DNA of 60,000 nt, from positions 150,608,793 through 150,668,792 of the forward strand of contig CM043958.1 in NCBI GenBank assembly GCA_014529385.2. The letters are read 5' to 3'. This document shows, piece by piece, positions 1 to 11,754 of the stretch. The position numbers and the translations under genes were made by a program. The DNA comes from Adiantum capillus-veneris (lineage: Eukaryota; Streptophyta; Polypodiopsida; Polypodiales; Pteridaceae). A model generated the notes under the pieces. It worked only from the letters and a program-made list of their open reading frames with translations. It was not told the origin of the DNA and did no database searches. Position 1 is the stretch's first letter. Each line of letters begins with the position of its first letter.

Positions 1-113
1 TCTAAATGTAGAGTCTCGGGAGGGCTCGACCCTCAGGTTTGCAAAGTACTAATACAAAAATACCGAAAGGGGTGCCTTTCTCTAGGGCCAATGCATCTTG
101 GACGAAACTCCAC

Positions 114-185
<72 letters not shown>

Positions 186-254
186 CCACTTATTTGCAGA
201 TTTTATTCGTGTGTTGCTATTGATTTCTCGCTTGGAGTGTCGAAGCCTGTAACA
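1..254 (+). repeat. LTR A, 3' part (R/U5)
   Basis: The segment ends in GCCTGTAACA, followed one base later by an initiator tRNA-Met primer site. It carries the shared LTR motif (46-95: TACCGAAAGG, then GGGCCAATGCATCTTGG) also found in the LTRs of elements B, C, E, L and N. A long TC microsatellite interrupts U5 at a point where the 3' copy (about 3040-3053) has only a short TC run. Confidence 0.75.
117..182 (+). repeat. (TC)n microsatellite
   Basis: This is an uninterrupted TC dinucleotide run of about 66 bases inside the LTR. The translated poly-Leu-Ser stretch here is not a real protein. Confidence 0.98.
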
Positions 255-255
255 A

Positions 256-267
256 TGGTATCAAAGG
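256..267 (+). promoter_or_regulatory. Primer binding site, tRNA-iMet type
   Basis: TGGTATCAAAGG starts one base after the LTR terminus CA. It differs from the usual plant TGGTATCAGAGC by a few bases. It is the site where minus-strand DNA synthesis would start. Confidence 0.8.
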
Positions 268-379
268 CTAAAGCTCAAAACCACTCTTCTTCCACAAAAG
301 ATCCGATCCTTTCTACACCACACATGGGTTTTCGCAGAGAATCTAACAAAGACAACATCCCTATGATTCTTTATCGCCC

Positions 380-1376
380 CTGGTTATTTGGGCCACAAAT
401 CAACTTTCAAGGTGGTGAGCAGATCCAAGAAGCGGGTTCGTTTCAAGGATGACTCAGATTTTCCTTTGTCTTCGAAGAGTTCCAACAGTTTGTCATCCTC
501 TAATTCGACTAAGAATGAGAAAAAGAGGAAGAAGCAGAGAAAAAGCAAGAAAAGCACGAAAAGCAGAATTTTTGAAAAAGTCTAGAGGGCACACGGAGCC
601 ATTTAGCAGTTCAGAGGAGGAGACCTCATCCTCTGCTGGCAATTTAGACAATGAGGAAAAGAACAAGAAGACCAAGGAGTTCAAGGATGGGGGTCAAGCA
701 CTCAAGTTTGAAAAGTTTTCAAGCTACCAAGACACCCATTGAGCACTTGAAGTCATACAACAGTTTGATGTCGCTTCTTAGGAGGTCGTTTCTCAGTGCG
801 CTCCAAGGTACAAAGGCCAGCATCTTACTTAAAAGGAAACGCACAGACATGGTGGTCTACTCTGTTGTTGCACAGAGAAGCACCTAAGAAGTGAGTAAAA
901 TTCAAGAAAATTTTCACTTCTACTTGGATAATGGAAGAATATGAAGATGTCATCACGGCTTGGAATCGTTTGAGAATGACACTTTGGATGACTATTGCCA
1001 AAGGCTTTGGCATACCTTGGAGGATCAATTTGAAGGACCAAATTGAGCGATTCTGTTGTGGATTGCCAAAAGATATTCGATCGTATTGTCTGCAAACGAA
1101 GTCTAACTCTATCCAGATACTTATGGGACATACCAAGCAAGGCTTTGCTATGCATGCCAGCTCATTGACCTATCCTACAAACAAGCTAATGTCCACCTCA
1201 ACGAGGCAAGAGTCTTCCAAGGAAAAGAAAGAACAAAGGGAACCGGATGATAGTTCATCAGAGAATTCCAACGAAGCAAGGGAATCAGCTGATAGTGCAT
1301 CCAAGGGTTCTGAAGAAGCAAGGGAGTCAGTTGATGGTTCATCAAAGAATTCCGACCATTCAGATTGAGGTGCCAA
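380..1376 (+). pseudogene. Gag remnant of element A
   Basis: The gag-like coding is broken by many stops and frame changes. At 680-740 it reads KDGGQALKFEKFSSYQDT, which parallels KEGGAAVKFSTFSGFED in the gag of element E (minus strand near 33000). At 1040-1110 it reads QIERFCCGLPKDIRSYC, parallel to QIEKYCCGLPKGLRDYC in E. The longest open piece (931-1368, 145 aa) covers the end of the capsid-like domain and a Ser/Glu-rich acidic tail (about residues 93-145) with a short repeated EARES/SDSSSKNS-like unit. No CCHC knuckle is visible. It is non-functional. Confidence 0.7.
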
Positions 1377-1659
1377 AGGACAGGCGAGGCCATCGGGACT
1401 ACCAATAGGTCACTCAACACAAGAATGAACAGAAAGGTGAGCTACGTCCATCGGATAATTTGGTAAGCGCACTTTTTCGGCTCTCCACGCAAAGTGGATG
1501 CAGGAAGAGAGAGAACATTGCAAATTCTCTTCAATTTTGAGATGTGCCTTGAAGCTTTTGGATTATTAGCAGTGTCTACGCCGAAAGTTACCAATGAATC
1601 AACATGTTGAATCTGTTGCAGTGCGGACTGCACAAGAGGGGAGCCACTCCACTCCTTTG

Positions 1660-3056
1660 TCACAGATTGCCTAGATTGAATAAAGTCACTAATTTCTCCT
1701 TGAGATTTAGGGATACTGACACACTGACAGTATTTTGCAGAATGACTTTATGAAAATATGTACATTAAATTGGAATTTTCCTAGAATTGAACATGCTCTT
1801 TCATGTGTGTGATGAAAAGATGAAATGTCTACAGCATTTTAGCTGATGAATGATTTGAACATAGTGCATGTAGACATTTATTAGAGATCAACGAGATCTG
1901 GATGTGATGGCTAAATGAATGAGAACTGAATGTGCTTCTAGTGCATCAAGATTTCTATCTAGATGAGATGACTAGATATTGTTGTGAGTGCATCAAGTGT
2001 TCCAAAAGGATGAGATTATTGCACAAGGATCTAGGTGCATCAAGAGTTTTGCACGGGATGAGATGGCTAGTTCGAATGATTGAAACAGAATGTTTAGTGT
2101 GAACTAAGTGTCTTGTTTTGTAAATTGCATGCTTTGTGAAAGTACTATCTTGTGAATTGGTCAGGGGCATGGTTTGCTTGAAATGTGAAAAGAAAAGATA
2201 TGAATCTGATAACAACAAGATTTAGTAGATAAAGACTTCCGTGAAAAGATCGGCGCGGTCTGGATGTGATTGCTAAATATGTTACAATGATCATGATCTC
2301 TATTTGAAACCCTCGACAAAAATGTAATTTGATCAGTGACTAATGTCTTTGTAGAAGTGCTAGATTTGTGGAGTCTAGTGCATAGGTACATAAAGTCAAT
2401 ATCTACTGAAGAAAGTTTCAACTTTCTATCCTTTGGCTGTTTTGCAAGCATAATCGAGGGCGATTACAATTCTTTCAAGAGCGGGGTATGTCCCAGAGTG
2501 ATGATGTGGCGTGCCCAACTAGAAAGAATCCACCGAGAGGACAAGAAGAACTGAACCAAGAAAGTGTGGGGTTGAGGGGCCTAAACATGAGGAGTTAGGG
2601 TTTTTTTTTTTATAACTGACCCTACCAACTTACGGTTCATCCGCTTGGGCCCTTGAAGCCTAAAGAGACACCATGCCAAGGCTGAATCAAATTTTCACAT
2701 TTTGTGCTTACATGTTGACATGGCAGGCTGTACGGATCTCCGCGACTTGCGCTTGCTGGTTTTTGCAGCTTTTTGCGTGGGCTTTTGAGAGCACATGCTT
2801 TTTGGGTGCAAAAGCTTTTAGAGCTGACGCTTGTGGGGCTCTACTTTTGGGCATTCCTTGTACGTTTATAAGTGACCTAGGGCCACTCTTCAGAGGGCAT
2901 CTAGACACAATCTCGGGAGAGCTGGACCGTCCACGAGTTGTACGTTTGAGATGCAGTAATAAAGAAATATTAAAAGCGGCGCCAGCTTTTGGGGCCAGTG
3001 CATCTAGGGTTGGAACTCTATCGTTCCGTGCGGACTCTTTCTCTCTCTCTCTCTTC
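1660..3056 (+). repeat. LTR A, 3' copy, truncated at its end
   Basis: It begins near the polypurine tract. The start is uncertain: TGTCA at 1659 is one candidate, directly after the PPT at about 1645 the other. It contains GCTTTTGGGG-type U3 repeats (2780-2850), a TATA-like CGTTTATAAGTG (about 2862-2873), the CACTCTTCAGAG start-site-like box, and the shared R motif at 2958-3010 (AATAAAGAAATATT then GCGGCGCCAGC). It breaks off in a TC-rich run at about 3040-3056 where a LINE fragment starts. The last part of U5 and the TAACA terminus are missing. Confidence 0.65.
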
Positions 3057-4100
3057 TTGTACTCATTGGATGCACCATCTCTGACTCTTACACAGTCTGA
3101 GATCACCAGGCTCATCTGCCAAGACCTGACTTAGCTAGATACTAGGAGGACTTGGATACAGCTGGCACAAGAGTTGGGCACGAAGATGGCTCTCTATAGA
3201 GAGCATCTTCTCCAGCTTACTGAGGATGGTTTTGTGACGAGGCCAAGATACATTAACACCCACTTATCTCATGGGATATGATGTGCTATTGGCCAAATAC
3301 GCACATCTTCACACCAGCTTCAGATCGAGACTCGTAGATACAACCGAGTACCAGCAAAGGCCAGGACATGTCCCCTATGTCACATGGAGCCTGAGACAGA
3401 GTTGCACTACACATGCCACTGCCCAGTTTACTATGAGATACGAGGCCGCTTTCACTGCCTGTTCAGAGAGGGCTTTGGACCACTCTCTAGAGTCATGGGG
3501 TATGAGGACCAGAGATGTCTGGGTCTGTTTTTTCTCGAGCTACGTAGATACAGAGAGAGCCTGATGAGAGGCGAGGCTAGCCAGTCTCAAAGATGGACCA
3601 CATACTTTTTTAGAGTGGACACTAGGCAACCAGAGGAGAACCTACCACAGCAAAGCTCACATTCTCCTCACACCAGAGGCATGTTGATCAATCAAGCAAC
3701 CGAGCTAGGGAGATCTAGACGCCCACGACTACGGAGGACTACACAGCATCGACGGAGGCTGCATCAAAGGATTCGGATCACTTTGGCCCGACATGCACGA
3801 CGCTCGGTCAGGCTATTGACCATGGAGGAGATTCATGAGATCCGCGAGCGACCGATGATGGATCTCCTATGATTTAGCTCTTTTGAGGATTGTACACCCT
3901 GCTCATCTTGTATCGGCCTTTGTATCAGCTCTCACCCATTATATTCCCACATGCACACCCATATCGTGTTGTATTAGCCCCCAATCACTACTTTCACCCC
4001 CCTACTCATATCCTACACAATTCCAGCTAGCTACTTAGTTCACATCTAGCAGTGAAGTTTTTCACTTTACTTCATTTTATTTTTCTATTGTCCTCCTATT
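3057..4100 (+). mobile_element. 5'-truncated L1-like LINE (3' end)
   Basis: The 5' edge lies directly in a TC-rich run of LTR A. The first codons read YSLDAPSLTL, which also close the RT region of the minus-strand LINE at 19270. The fragment holds the C-terminal part of ORF2 and a 3' UTR of about 220 bp (from 3873). The 3' limit near 4100 is placed where copia LTR similarity begins. No typical (ATTTC)n tail is visible here, unlike the copies at 15-23 kb. Confidence 0.8.
3060..3872 (+). pseudogene. LINE ORF2 C-terminal zinc-finger domain
   Basis: The reading is frameshifted in its first 300 bp, then open to the stop at 3870-3872. The core is CPLCHMEPETELHYTCHC, a CX2C...H..CxC arrangement of the cysteine/histidine region usual at the C terminus of L1-type ORF2 proteins, followed by PVYYEIRGRFHC and REGFGPLSRV. 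The protein ends in an Arg-rich stretch and the C-terminal TMEEIHEIRERPMMDLL. The same residues recur in the LINE copies at 11.9, 18.7, 23.4 and 55.7 kb. Without the RT and endonuclease it cannot act. Confidence 0.75.
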
Positions 4101-5637
4101 ACAAACCGGCTGAAAGTGAGAAAGCTACCTCTCATAGGCCAGTAAAACAGCCCTCATTCCCTATGATCAGCCCCTGGCAGATATTGGTCCACTAGTAGCT
4201 CTACCAAGACTCGCCATAGAGGTCAGAAACTCTAACACCCCCTCTCAGCTCCTAGTCAACGGACTACACAATTGTGGAGGTGCTAAGTGACATCTCCAGA
4301 CAACAAGGCACAGCACGCATCCATCTGATCTCCACTAGAAACTCTATTCTGTAACTCTATTGTAACTAGAAACTCTATTCTGTAACTCTATTGTAACTAG
4401 CAAGTCATGTTGCCCGCCCTCCATAAAAACTCAAGACCCAAAAACAGGGTCAAAACTAGGAAAAATATACCCCCTTTGATTTCTGGGCCAGAGACTTTAT
4501 CTCGAGTCAACACCCTATGCTCATCCAAGACAACCACCATGCCAAATCTGCAAAGTTCATACACTAACAAGATGTGATACCCAAGACGAGGCACATATAA
4601 AACATGGAAGATATGCATTCCTCTCTGCCGCATTCAATAAGCTACATTGCCTTCTCACTGTGTACAGGAGCCACTAATGTGTCTTCGAATAAAATTGCAC
4701 CTTTGTACGGCCTTGGATCATACATCAAATCACAAGAGGTCATGTGCCTAGCAGCACCACTCTCAATGATTCAATCACAAGAGCCAAGGAAAGTAAACTC
4801 ATCCTCCTGCTCCAAAGTTATCTAATCTTGAGGGATCTCCATCTATGTAACAGAGCCAGGTGTTGGAGTCATTGTTGAAGACTTCGCTCTTCCACAAAGG
4901 ACATTTCCTCCAGCAATGACCCTTCTCTTCACAATTGTTGTGATGTCTCTAGGCTTTCAAGGCTTCTTGCACTGGATCAGTCTTCGAAAAATGTGGCTCA
5001 CTCTGATGAGAACTTGTGTTGAATTCTCAATAGCGCAACATAGAAAATGGTATTTTTGAGTGTGCCAAAAGATAAGGTTGCAAATACCTAACAGCCAGCT
5101 ATCCTCCTGCCAAGAACTCTAAAAAAGAACCGGAACACGCCACAAAAACACTCCAAGATAGCTCTCTCCATGAGAGGAGGGCAATCTAGGAAAAACAATA
5201 GAGAAAAACACTAGAGAAAGAAAAAATCAAGAAGAGAGACCCAAAACACTGGCTTTGATCTGCAATGCATAAAAATGATACAAGGTGGGCAACCCCCCTA
5301 CTTTCATGCGGAGCAAGCTAGGTTGACCTCCCTAGAAACCTCACAACCCCAAAAATAGTCAAACCTAGGATATATGTGTCCGGGAAATACGAATGCCATA
5401 GGCCTATGAATATAAATGTTTTACAACTAGGGCCACTAGGAGGAAAACAAAATCAACTGCTAGCAGTAACACATTGGGAAAAACAATGGGGGAAACACGT
5501 CAAAAATGACAAAACTACCTCGCATAGGTCAGGCATAGCCACAAAAACAGCCCTCACTCTCTATCATCAGCCCCTGGGAGATACTAGGGCACTAACAGCT
5601 CCGCTAGACCATCCAAAGAGGTGAAAAACTCTAACAC
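4101..5637 (-). mobile_element. Ty1/copia-like remnant with direct repeats
   Basis: A roughly 120-bp direct repeat (about 4110-4232 and 5515-5637) starts on the minus strand with TGTTAGAGTTT, the form of an LTR start, and both copies contain ACAGCCCTCA and AGGTCAG blocks on the plus strand. Between them lies a copia gag/pre-integrase remnant. A degenerate primer-like site is possible near 5255. The 3' LTR copy is cut by the LINE near 4100. Only a little over 1 kb of internal sequence is left. Confidence 0.5.
4397..4960 (-). pseudogene. Copia gag knuckle and GAG-pre-integrase remnant
   Basis: At 4397-4633 the minus strand reads MHIFHVLYVPRLGYHILL then VYELCRFGMVVV, the LYVP..L...L.SV.QL signature of the copia protease/GAG-pre-integrase junction. 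Upstream (about 4880-4950) is a knuckle remnant reading CEEKGHCWRKCPL. Several stops separate the two. This is a dead fragment; the family assignment rests on these two motifs. Confidence 0.55.
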
Positions 5638-6403
5638 ACCAATGATTGATAATTCAAGTCCGATGACTTTTTTTTGGTCATTTTTCATATAATCCTGTTC
5701 ATGTTTGAGTAGAAACCTAGAATTTCCGACCTAATTTTGCTGATTTATTGAAATCAGATTCCTTTGGCTCATATTCACAACAGGGGGGTACACCAAGTAA
5801 CATGTAAACTCCATTTACACGAGCGTTGCATTCCTTAAGAGATTCAATTGCAAGGTCATATCCTTGCAATTAAGAGATTTGATTGCAAGGTCATATCCTT
5901 ATGTGCGCTTTTCCAAGAGGTTGCACACAGTGTTGGCGATTCACAACTGGTTGCATCAATGGACTACCTTTGGATCTCCATGAAGACCCGGGTAAGCTCA
6001 AGATTTAGATAATTCCTCTTCAATTCCACCAAGGAACTCACCTAGTGGCGTGATATAGCCAAAAAGCCAAAGTCGTGGGCTATTTTTGTGCCAAGTTTGG
6101 AAAAGCCTTTGCAAAAATGGACCCTTTGAAGGCCTATGCCACATTACAAAGTCTTTTCATAATAACTCTATTGGCTAACAAGTTCACCACACCCTTACAA
6201 GAAGACATTTACCTTTGCAAGGTTGACTGCAAAGTATTTGCTTGGATTACATGAGAACTATGATTGGGCTTTTATAAAAGGCGATGATCGGTCTGATGTC
6301 GAGCCACCATGTTCTAGGTTTAAAAAAACAAGCTACGAGAAGAAGTTTTCTAATTATCACACCAAAGAGTGTCCTTTTAACACAAAGTGATGAGGTGCAG
6401 GGT
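5638..6403. other. Unassigned spacer
   Basis: I recognise no gene here. There is a short tandem duplication at about 5838-5900: two copies of a 32-34 bp unit containing TTGCAAGGTCATATCCTT. Weak coding-like pieces occur around 6230-6340 (YDWAFIKGDDRSD) without a recognisable family. It may be decayed retroelement sequence. Confidence 0.4.
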
Positions 6404-6850
6404 TGTTATCGTACAATAGTATGGTAAAGCATGGTGCCGTTCTGTGCGAGAAAATACAGTGTATTCCAATTTATATCGTATGGTTTAAATAGCTTTTGAG
6501 GACAGAGCTTTTGGAGGATTAGCTTTTGAATCTGATGCTTTTGGGGCTTTGCTTTTAAGCATCCCTCGTACAATTTATAAGGAGCCCTTGGGGCCACTCT
6601 CTAGCCAAGCATCTAGATACGGAGATGAGGAGAGTTGGACCTTCAAGAGTTGTACCTTTGTGATCGGCAATCAAGAAAGAAATACTAAGAGGGGCGCCAG
6701 TCTTTGGGGCCAATGCATGTGGAAGTAAAACTCTACCCTTTCGTATCAACTCTCCTCTTCTCTCTTTCTATCTATTCAAGTTCAATTATTTGCAATTTCT
6801 GTTTGTGCGTTGCTATTAATTTCTCACTTGGAGTGTCCAAGCCTGTAACA
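6404..6850 (+). repeat. LTR B, 5' copy (partial)
   Basis: It ends in GCCTGTAACA at 6850. It contains the GCTTTTGGGGCTTTGCTTTT U3 repeats (6530-6560), a TATA-like AATTTATAAGG (about 6571-6581) followed by CCCTTGGGGCCACTCT, and the shared R motif 6671-6720. The left limit is not clear; the first kilobase of the 3' LTR copy is not seen upstream of 6404, so the LTR is truncated. Confidence 0.65.
6565..6605 (+). promoter_or_regulatory. Conserved LTR core promoter
   Basis: The run is TATA box (TTTATAAG), then CCCTTGGGGCCACTCT about 15-20 bases further on. The same arrangement is seen at 2860-2895 and 40900-40915 (plus), and at 42115-42145 and 56945-56970 (minus). Transcription probably starts in or just after the ACTCT box; this is inferred from spacing only. 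Confidence 0.55.
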
Positions 6851-6851
6851 G

Positions 6852-6863
6852 TAGTATCAGACT
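6852..6863 (+). promoter_or_regulatory. Primer binding site of element B
   Basis: TAGTATCAGACT lies one base after the LTR end. It resembles the tRNA-iMet site TGGTATCAGAGC with the second base changed. Confidence 0.65.
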
Positions 6864-6954
6864 CATACAGTAGTATTAGACTCATACGATCTTCTTTTGT
6901 GAAGGATTCAATCCTTTTTTGCATCACAAAAGGGTTCTCGCAGAGACAACATCC

Positions 6955-7870
6955 CACCGACTCCTGGTGGGAGATGAAGAAAATTCAAATCCGAGTAGGA
7001 CAGAAGAAACCAACCAAGATTCCAATGGGAGCAAGCCTCCTTCCAAGGATTTGGGAGATCATGCCACATGGCAAGTTTTTGGCGGAGGACATTGACAAGA
7101 CGCAATACCAACGTCAAATCCAGGTTGACACGTGCATGAAAAGAACCAAAAAGAGGCCCCTCATCCTCCAATTTCCATCGGAAGAAGTCCGTACCCTCTC
7201 CATCCGCAAGAGGGTCATCCTACGAGGCCTCACAGGGGCACCCATCTACCTTGATGATGACCTCACAAAGATGACCTCACAAAGATGCAAGTAGAACAAA
7301 GGAGAGCATGCATGCCTCGAGTACAACAAGCACGCAAAGAGGAGAAGTGGGCCTCCTACCGAGACGGGAATCATTATTGATGGCAACGCCGTAGCATAGG
7401 GACACGCGGCCTATGGGACAGTATACGAGGAGATACACATGGCAGTTTGGAACTGCAATGGCTCTCTATGGACACATCCAAGGAGACTAGAGGAGGTGAT
7501 GCATGACCAAGACATTGTTCTACTCACAGAGACACATGCGAGTCCCGAGAGACGCCTACCTCGAGTACAGGATTACCAGTGGGAGTCTCTACACAGGAAG
7601 TGCACACGGCACAACACGGCCCTGCTGGACTATCGAATCCCATTGCTAGCACCATCAATGTGAAGCAAGGATGCCCTCTCTCCCCGACGAGATTTCAGAT
7701 TACATCCTACGAGCAAGCGGGGCGGGCTTAGACTTGGCAGGTATACCCCTCCACATTATGCTCTATGTTGATGATATCATCCTTGTTTCTGAGACAGGAG
7801 GGATTACAGAGCCACTTACGAGCCTTTGATGAGTCATGCGAAACGGGGTTTTGCCATTCACTCGAGCAGT
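6955..7870 (+). mobile_element. Internally deleted LINE fragment (ORF1 end, EN start, RT core)
   Basis: Inserted in the leader of element B. About 7140-7310 encodes the end of LINE ORF1 (RPLILQFPSEEVRTL, then GAPIYLDDDLTKM). At 7439-7600 the APE-type endonuclease starts (VWNCNGSLW, DIVLLTETHASPERR). After about 7640 it jumps to the reverse transcriptase (VKQGCPLSPT at about 7668), followed by LYVDDIILVSET near 7770-7800, so the rest of EN and the first RT blocks are deleted. The YxDD catalytic motif is YVDD here. It shows the gene order ORF1-EN-RT of the LINE family whose 3' ends fill 15-20 kb. Confidence 0.75.
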
Positions 7871-7879
7871 CTACCCCAC

Positions 7880-8540
7880 CGATGAGATCATGACGCAAAG
7901 AGCCGAACAGACTTTGACAAATGAAAGTAGAAAGAGGAAGAGCAACCCAGAAAAGAAAGATGCACGACCCAAGCTCACTCCTCAGGAAAATCTCGCTACA
8001 TCAAGGAAGGGAAGTGCTTTGGATGCGGGGAAATCGGACATATCTCCGCGAAGTACCCTAAAAAGGCACAGAAATAACAAATGACAAGGATGACGAGAGG
8101 CCTGAGAGTTCGAGAGCAGCAAAGGAACGTGGAAGAAAAGGCAAGATGAAAACACGACTGGTTCTAGATTGTGTGGGTACTGATCCCAGCACGTTGGACG
8201 AGAGTACAGAACTTTGCCGAGCTTGGGGCAAAGTGAAAGACCAAGAAGCCCTGATCTTCTTTGATAGACGAGCCAAGGCCAACTTCATTTCACCGGAATC
8301 GGCGGAGTCGTCTGTCCTTATTGTATCGGCTTCAGCCATTTCAAAGTTAATGAAATCCAGTTTGTTTGTTTACTCGATCTTTTTGAAAGAGTTGAGTGAT
8401 GAGGATAGGACAAATATGTCTGAACTTGATAAAGAACGCCAAGATTTTCTCCACTCTCATGCCGATTGCTTCTCAGAGGGCCTGCCAGGCGAGTTACCAC
8501 CCGCTCGTCATGAAGATCTACCATCGATCTGATACCTGGA
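7880..8540 (+). pseudogene. Gag knuckle and protease region of element B
   Basis: About 8004-8070 reads KCFGCGEIGHISAKYPKK, a retroviral-type CX2CX4HX4C knuckle whose last cysteine is tyrosine. At 8200-8290 it reads ELCRAWGKV, then ALIFFDRRAKANFISPE, the protease active-site region; the D-S/T-G motif is reduced to D-R-R. A short piece before the RT (LDKERQDFLHSHADCFSEGL) matches element E. An internal deletion after FISPE removes the rest of the protease. It is inactive. Confidence 0.7.
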
Positions 8541-9890
8541 AGCACACCACCGAACCGGCCACCTTACCGTGTGAGCCGAACCCAGAACGAAGAGATTATG
8601 AACCAAGTGAAAGACCTTTTGGAAAAGGGTCTTGTCTAGCCTAGTACTTCACTGTATTGCTCTCCAGTGTTGTTGGTTTTGAAGAAAGACGAATCTTGGA
8701 GAATGTGCATCGATTATAGAGCTCTCAGCAAAGTCACCATCAAGAACACATTTCCGATTCCTAGAATCGATGATATACTTGACCAACTTCAGGGATCCTA
8801 GTGCTTTAGCAGGATCGACTTGAAAAGTGGACATCATCAGATCCGAATCGCGCCAGGAGATGTCTACAAGACAGCCTTTCGGACGACTTTTGGTTATTTG
8901 AGTTTTTGGTGATGCCTTTTGGCTTAACAAATGCTCGTGCGACATTTAACCGGATGATGGACAGGATTTTTTGAGAGTATAGACTATTTGTTGGCACTTT
9001 CTTTGACGATATCATTGTTTTCTCCAAGAATAAGGCACAACATAGAGATTATCTGCTTCAAGTCTTTCAGACATTACGAGATCACAAGTTGGTGATTATT
9101 GCAAAGAAAAGTGAATTTTTCCTACCAGAGAAACACTTTTTGGGACACATTGTATCAGCAACAGGAGTGCAGATGAATATCCATCATTGGCCCGACTTGA
9201 AGAATGTCCATGGAGTTAGAAGCTTCTTGGGATTGTGTTCGTACTACAGGTGGTTCATTAGAAAGTTTGTAGAGGATGCTTTCCCTTCGCATGTTTTCAC
9301 ACCGGAAGGAGTCCCTTTCTCATGGGGACCCACAGACGTGACTGCCTTTCAGACATAGAAAAAGAAATTGACTATGGGACCAGTTTTGACTTTGCCGGAC
9401 TTGCAAAAGTCGTTTGAAGTATATTGTGATGCTTGTGGTCGTAGTCTGGGTGCGGTCTTAATGCAAGAAGGCCATGTCATTGCTTATGAGAGCCGATTGT
9501 TCTAACGGCCAGAATTGACAGCAGAGATTTATAGAAAGAGCTTTTGGCAGTTATCCATGCTCTTACTCAGTGGTGGCACTACCTACTCGGAGTGGATTTT
9601 ACTGTCTTCACAGACCGTCAGAGTTTACACTACTTCTTGTCTCAAAGAAGCAGCTATAAAAAAAGCAGATGCGGTGGGCGAACATCTTGTCACAGCTTCA
9701 CTTCCAGATTGTCCATGTTCAGGGACGAAAGAATTTGGTGGCACATGCTTTGTCTTGGAAACCGTTGGTTCTTGCTATTTCCACGATTCACCATAGGAGC
9801 TTCGAGGATATGGTCGACCAGTATGCCACAGATACGGATTTTGCAGACGTTTCCACACAGATACGGGATGGGGAGACAGTAGCGAAGTAT
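8541..9890 (+). pseudogene. Reverse transcriptase-RNase H of element B
   Basis: RT blocks in order over several frames: [15 protein letters not shown] (about 8703), the SRIDLKSGHHQIRI block near 8815, FGLTNARATFNRMMD (8920-8960), GTFFDDIIVFSKN (8990-9030, catalytic DD), and KSEFFLPEKHFLGHIVS (9104-9150). RNase H follows: YCDACGRSLGAVLMQEG (about 9420), then the TDRQSLHYFLSQ region (9610-9650) and HALSWKP (about 9745). There are several frameshifts and an in-frame TAG near 9356. It is clearly homologous to the nearly intact copy at 29921-31324. Confidence 0.8.
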
Positions 9891-9929
9891 TCCATTCAGG
9901 ATGGCTACTTGATGAGGAAAACCATGTTG

Positions 9930-11240
9930 TGAGTTACACAGCCGTTGAGGGAAAAGGTTATGACTGAATGCCCCTGTCCGCCTTTTATGGGTCACCGCGG
10001 CATTGCTACCACCATGAAAGGGGTAGAGAGATATTTCTTTTAGCCGAGACTCAAGAAGGATGTGGACGAGTTTGTGCGCAGGTGCTTGGTATGCCAGCAG
10101 GTCAAGTTTGACAGGCATAAAGCACAGGGATGGTTACAGCCTTTGCCCATACCCACCCGCCCTGGGAAAGTATTGCAATGGACTTAATTTTTTATCTTCC
10201 AAGAGCACAGAGTGGTCACGATGGTATCTGGACTGTTATTGACAGATTTAGCTGGCACGCTCATTTCATTCCAGTGAAGAAAACAGTCAAGCCGGATCAC
10301 TTAGCGAGACTCTTTGTGGCCCAGATCTTCAAATTATATGGCATGCCCGAGACGATTGTCTCCGACAGAGACCCCAGATTCACGAGTTTGTTTTGGAAGG
10401 CAATTTGGGAGAACATTGGCACGCGGTTGTAGTTCTTGTCATCTTTCCACCCGCAGTCTGACGGGCAGTTCTGAGATTGCCAATTCAGTGGTTTTAGATT
10501 TATTGAAGTCTTCAATCTCGCATCAGAAGACTCAATGGGAAAAGTATCTACTTTTGGTGGAGTTTGCCTACAATAACACGATACACTCTTCGATGGGGAA
10601 GGTGCCATTTGAGACTATCGAAGGAGTTGTAAAGGTTCCACCCTTCCTAAGGACGAAAGATAAGATTTTTGAAGCCGATGAGTAAACGCGCGACTTGAAC
10701 ACGGCTTTTGCCAAAGTCCGCGAGGCTTTGCAGAAATCTCAAGAAAGACAGAAAAAGGCAGCGGATCGCCATCATCGCGATTTGAAATTGAAGGAGGATG
10801 ATTGGGTGCTCTTACGTTTTGAGAAGGCATGCCTGAGAAAGAAGAAGGGAAAGGAGAGGCTTTTTCCAAAGCTTAGTATGCGATACTACGGACCTTTCCA
10901 GATCTCTGAAAAGATCAATGATGTCTCCTTCCGACTGAAACTGCCTGACACTTGGAGGATTTACAATGCATTTCATGTGAGTCTCTTGAAACCTTTTAGA
11001 GGTGATGTGCCCTAAGATGGGGAGCCCAATGAGCAACCCGAAGTGGAAGAAAACGAGGAGATCCTTGTTCCTCAACAGATTTTGGCACATAAGGACAGAA
11101 AGACTAAGGGTAAAGTATGAAGGCGGTTCTTGGTAAAATTCAAGAACTATCTTGCATTGGATGCGAAGTGGATGGAGGAGGAGGACCTAGCAGATACTCC
11201 TCAGATTGTGAAACTTTACCTTGAAGCTTTTGGTTTAGCA
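9930..11240 (+). pseudogene. Integrase and chromodomain of element B
   Basis: It has the zinc-finger region (MGHRGI near 9988 and CLVCQQVKFDR near 10084-10115), then the core domain (AMDLIFYLPRA at 10177, VSDRDPRFTSLFW at 10360-10400), the SDGQ region (about 10450) and the C-terminal KVPFETIEG and [11 protein letters not shown]. The chromodomain-like tail is at about 11040-11240: EILVPQQILAHKDRKT, then RRFLVKFKNY and DAKWMEEEDL. Stops occur at 10431, 10683, 11013 and 11118. Chromodomains of this type are thought to steer integration to particular chromatin. Confidence 0.75.
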
Positions 11241-11754
11241 TAGTCTATTCCAAATGGAACCCAGAATTCAGCTTGGCCGAAGATCTGGTGCAGTGGGTTG
11301 CACAAGAGGGGAGTTACTCCGTTCCTTTGTCAACAGAAGCCTTGATTTTAAAATACTAGAGTCACTGATGTCTCTTTGAGCTTCAGGGATACTGAGAGCT
11401 GACAGAATTTTGGTATATGACTTTATGAAATGGAAAACTGATTTGTTCTTGACTTGTTTTTAAGTGCACGAACTGATAGACGAAATGACTACAGCATTTT
11501 GGTATAAATGATCTCGAATAATCATGGTTGCAATAGGGGTTAGTCAATCGGGCATCTATGAGGTCCTGAGTGGATCTAGATGCGATTGCTAACTGCATTG
11601 CCAATAAATTATGGTCTCAGATCCGAATGAATGTTGAATGTGATTTGTCATGTGATGTCCTGTGATGTGAAGTGATGTCCTGTGATGTGACTGTCGATTG
11701 GTACATGTCTAGATGTGTGTTCCTAGTGCGTCGGTACTAACAATCAGTCGGTAC

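Larger units (their letters stand above)
1..3056 (+). mobile_element. Internally deleted Ty3/gypsy element A
   Basis: The order on the plus strand is LTR end (to 254), PBS (256-267), gag remnant, polypurine tract (about 1632-1643, ACAAGAGGGGAG) and a second LTR. The protease, reverse transcriptase and integrase region is missing. The stretch just before the PPT (about 1540-1575, reading EMCLEAFGLL) matches the last residues of the chromodomain region of element B (11200-11240), so gag is joined almost directly to the end of pol. The deletion must remove several kilobases. The element's left end lies outside the window and its right LTR is cut by a LINE at 3057. It is non-coding and presumably non-autonomous. 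Confidence 0.7.

Noticed and set aside
117-182. Leu-Ser-Leu-Ser reading frames over TC and GA tracts (also 12333, 15772, 17802, 42233, 45109)
   Set aside because: These are translations of dinucleotide repeats, not proteins.
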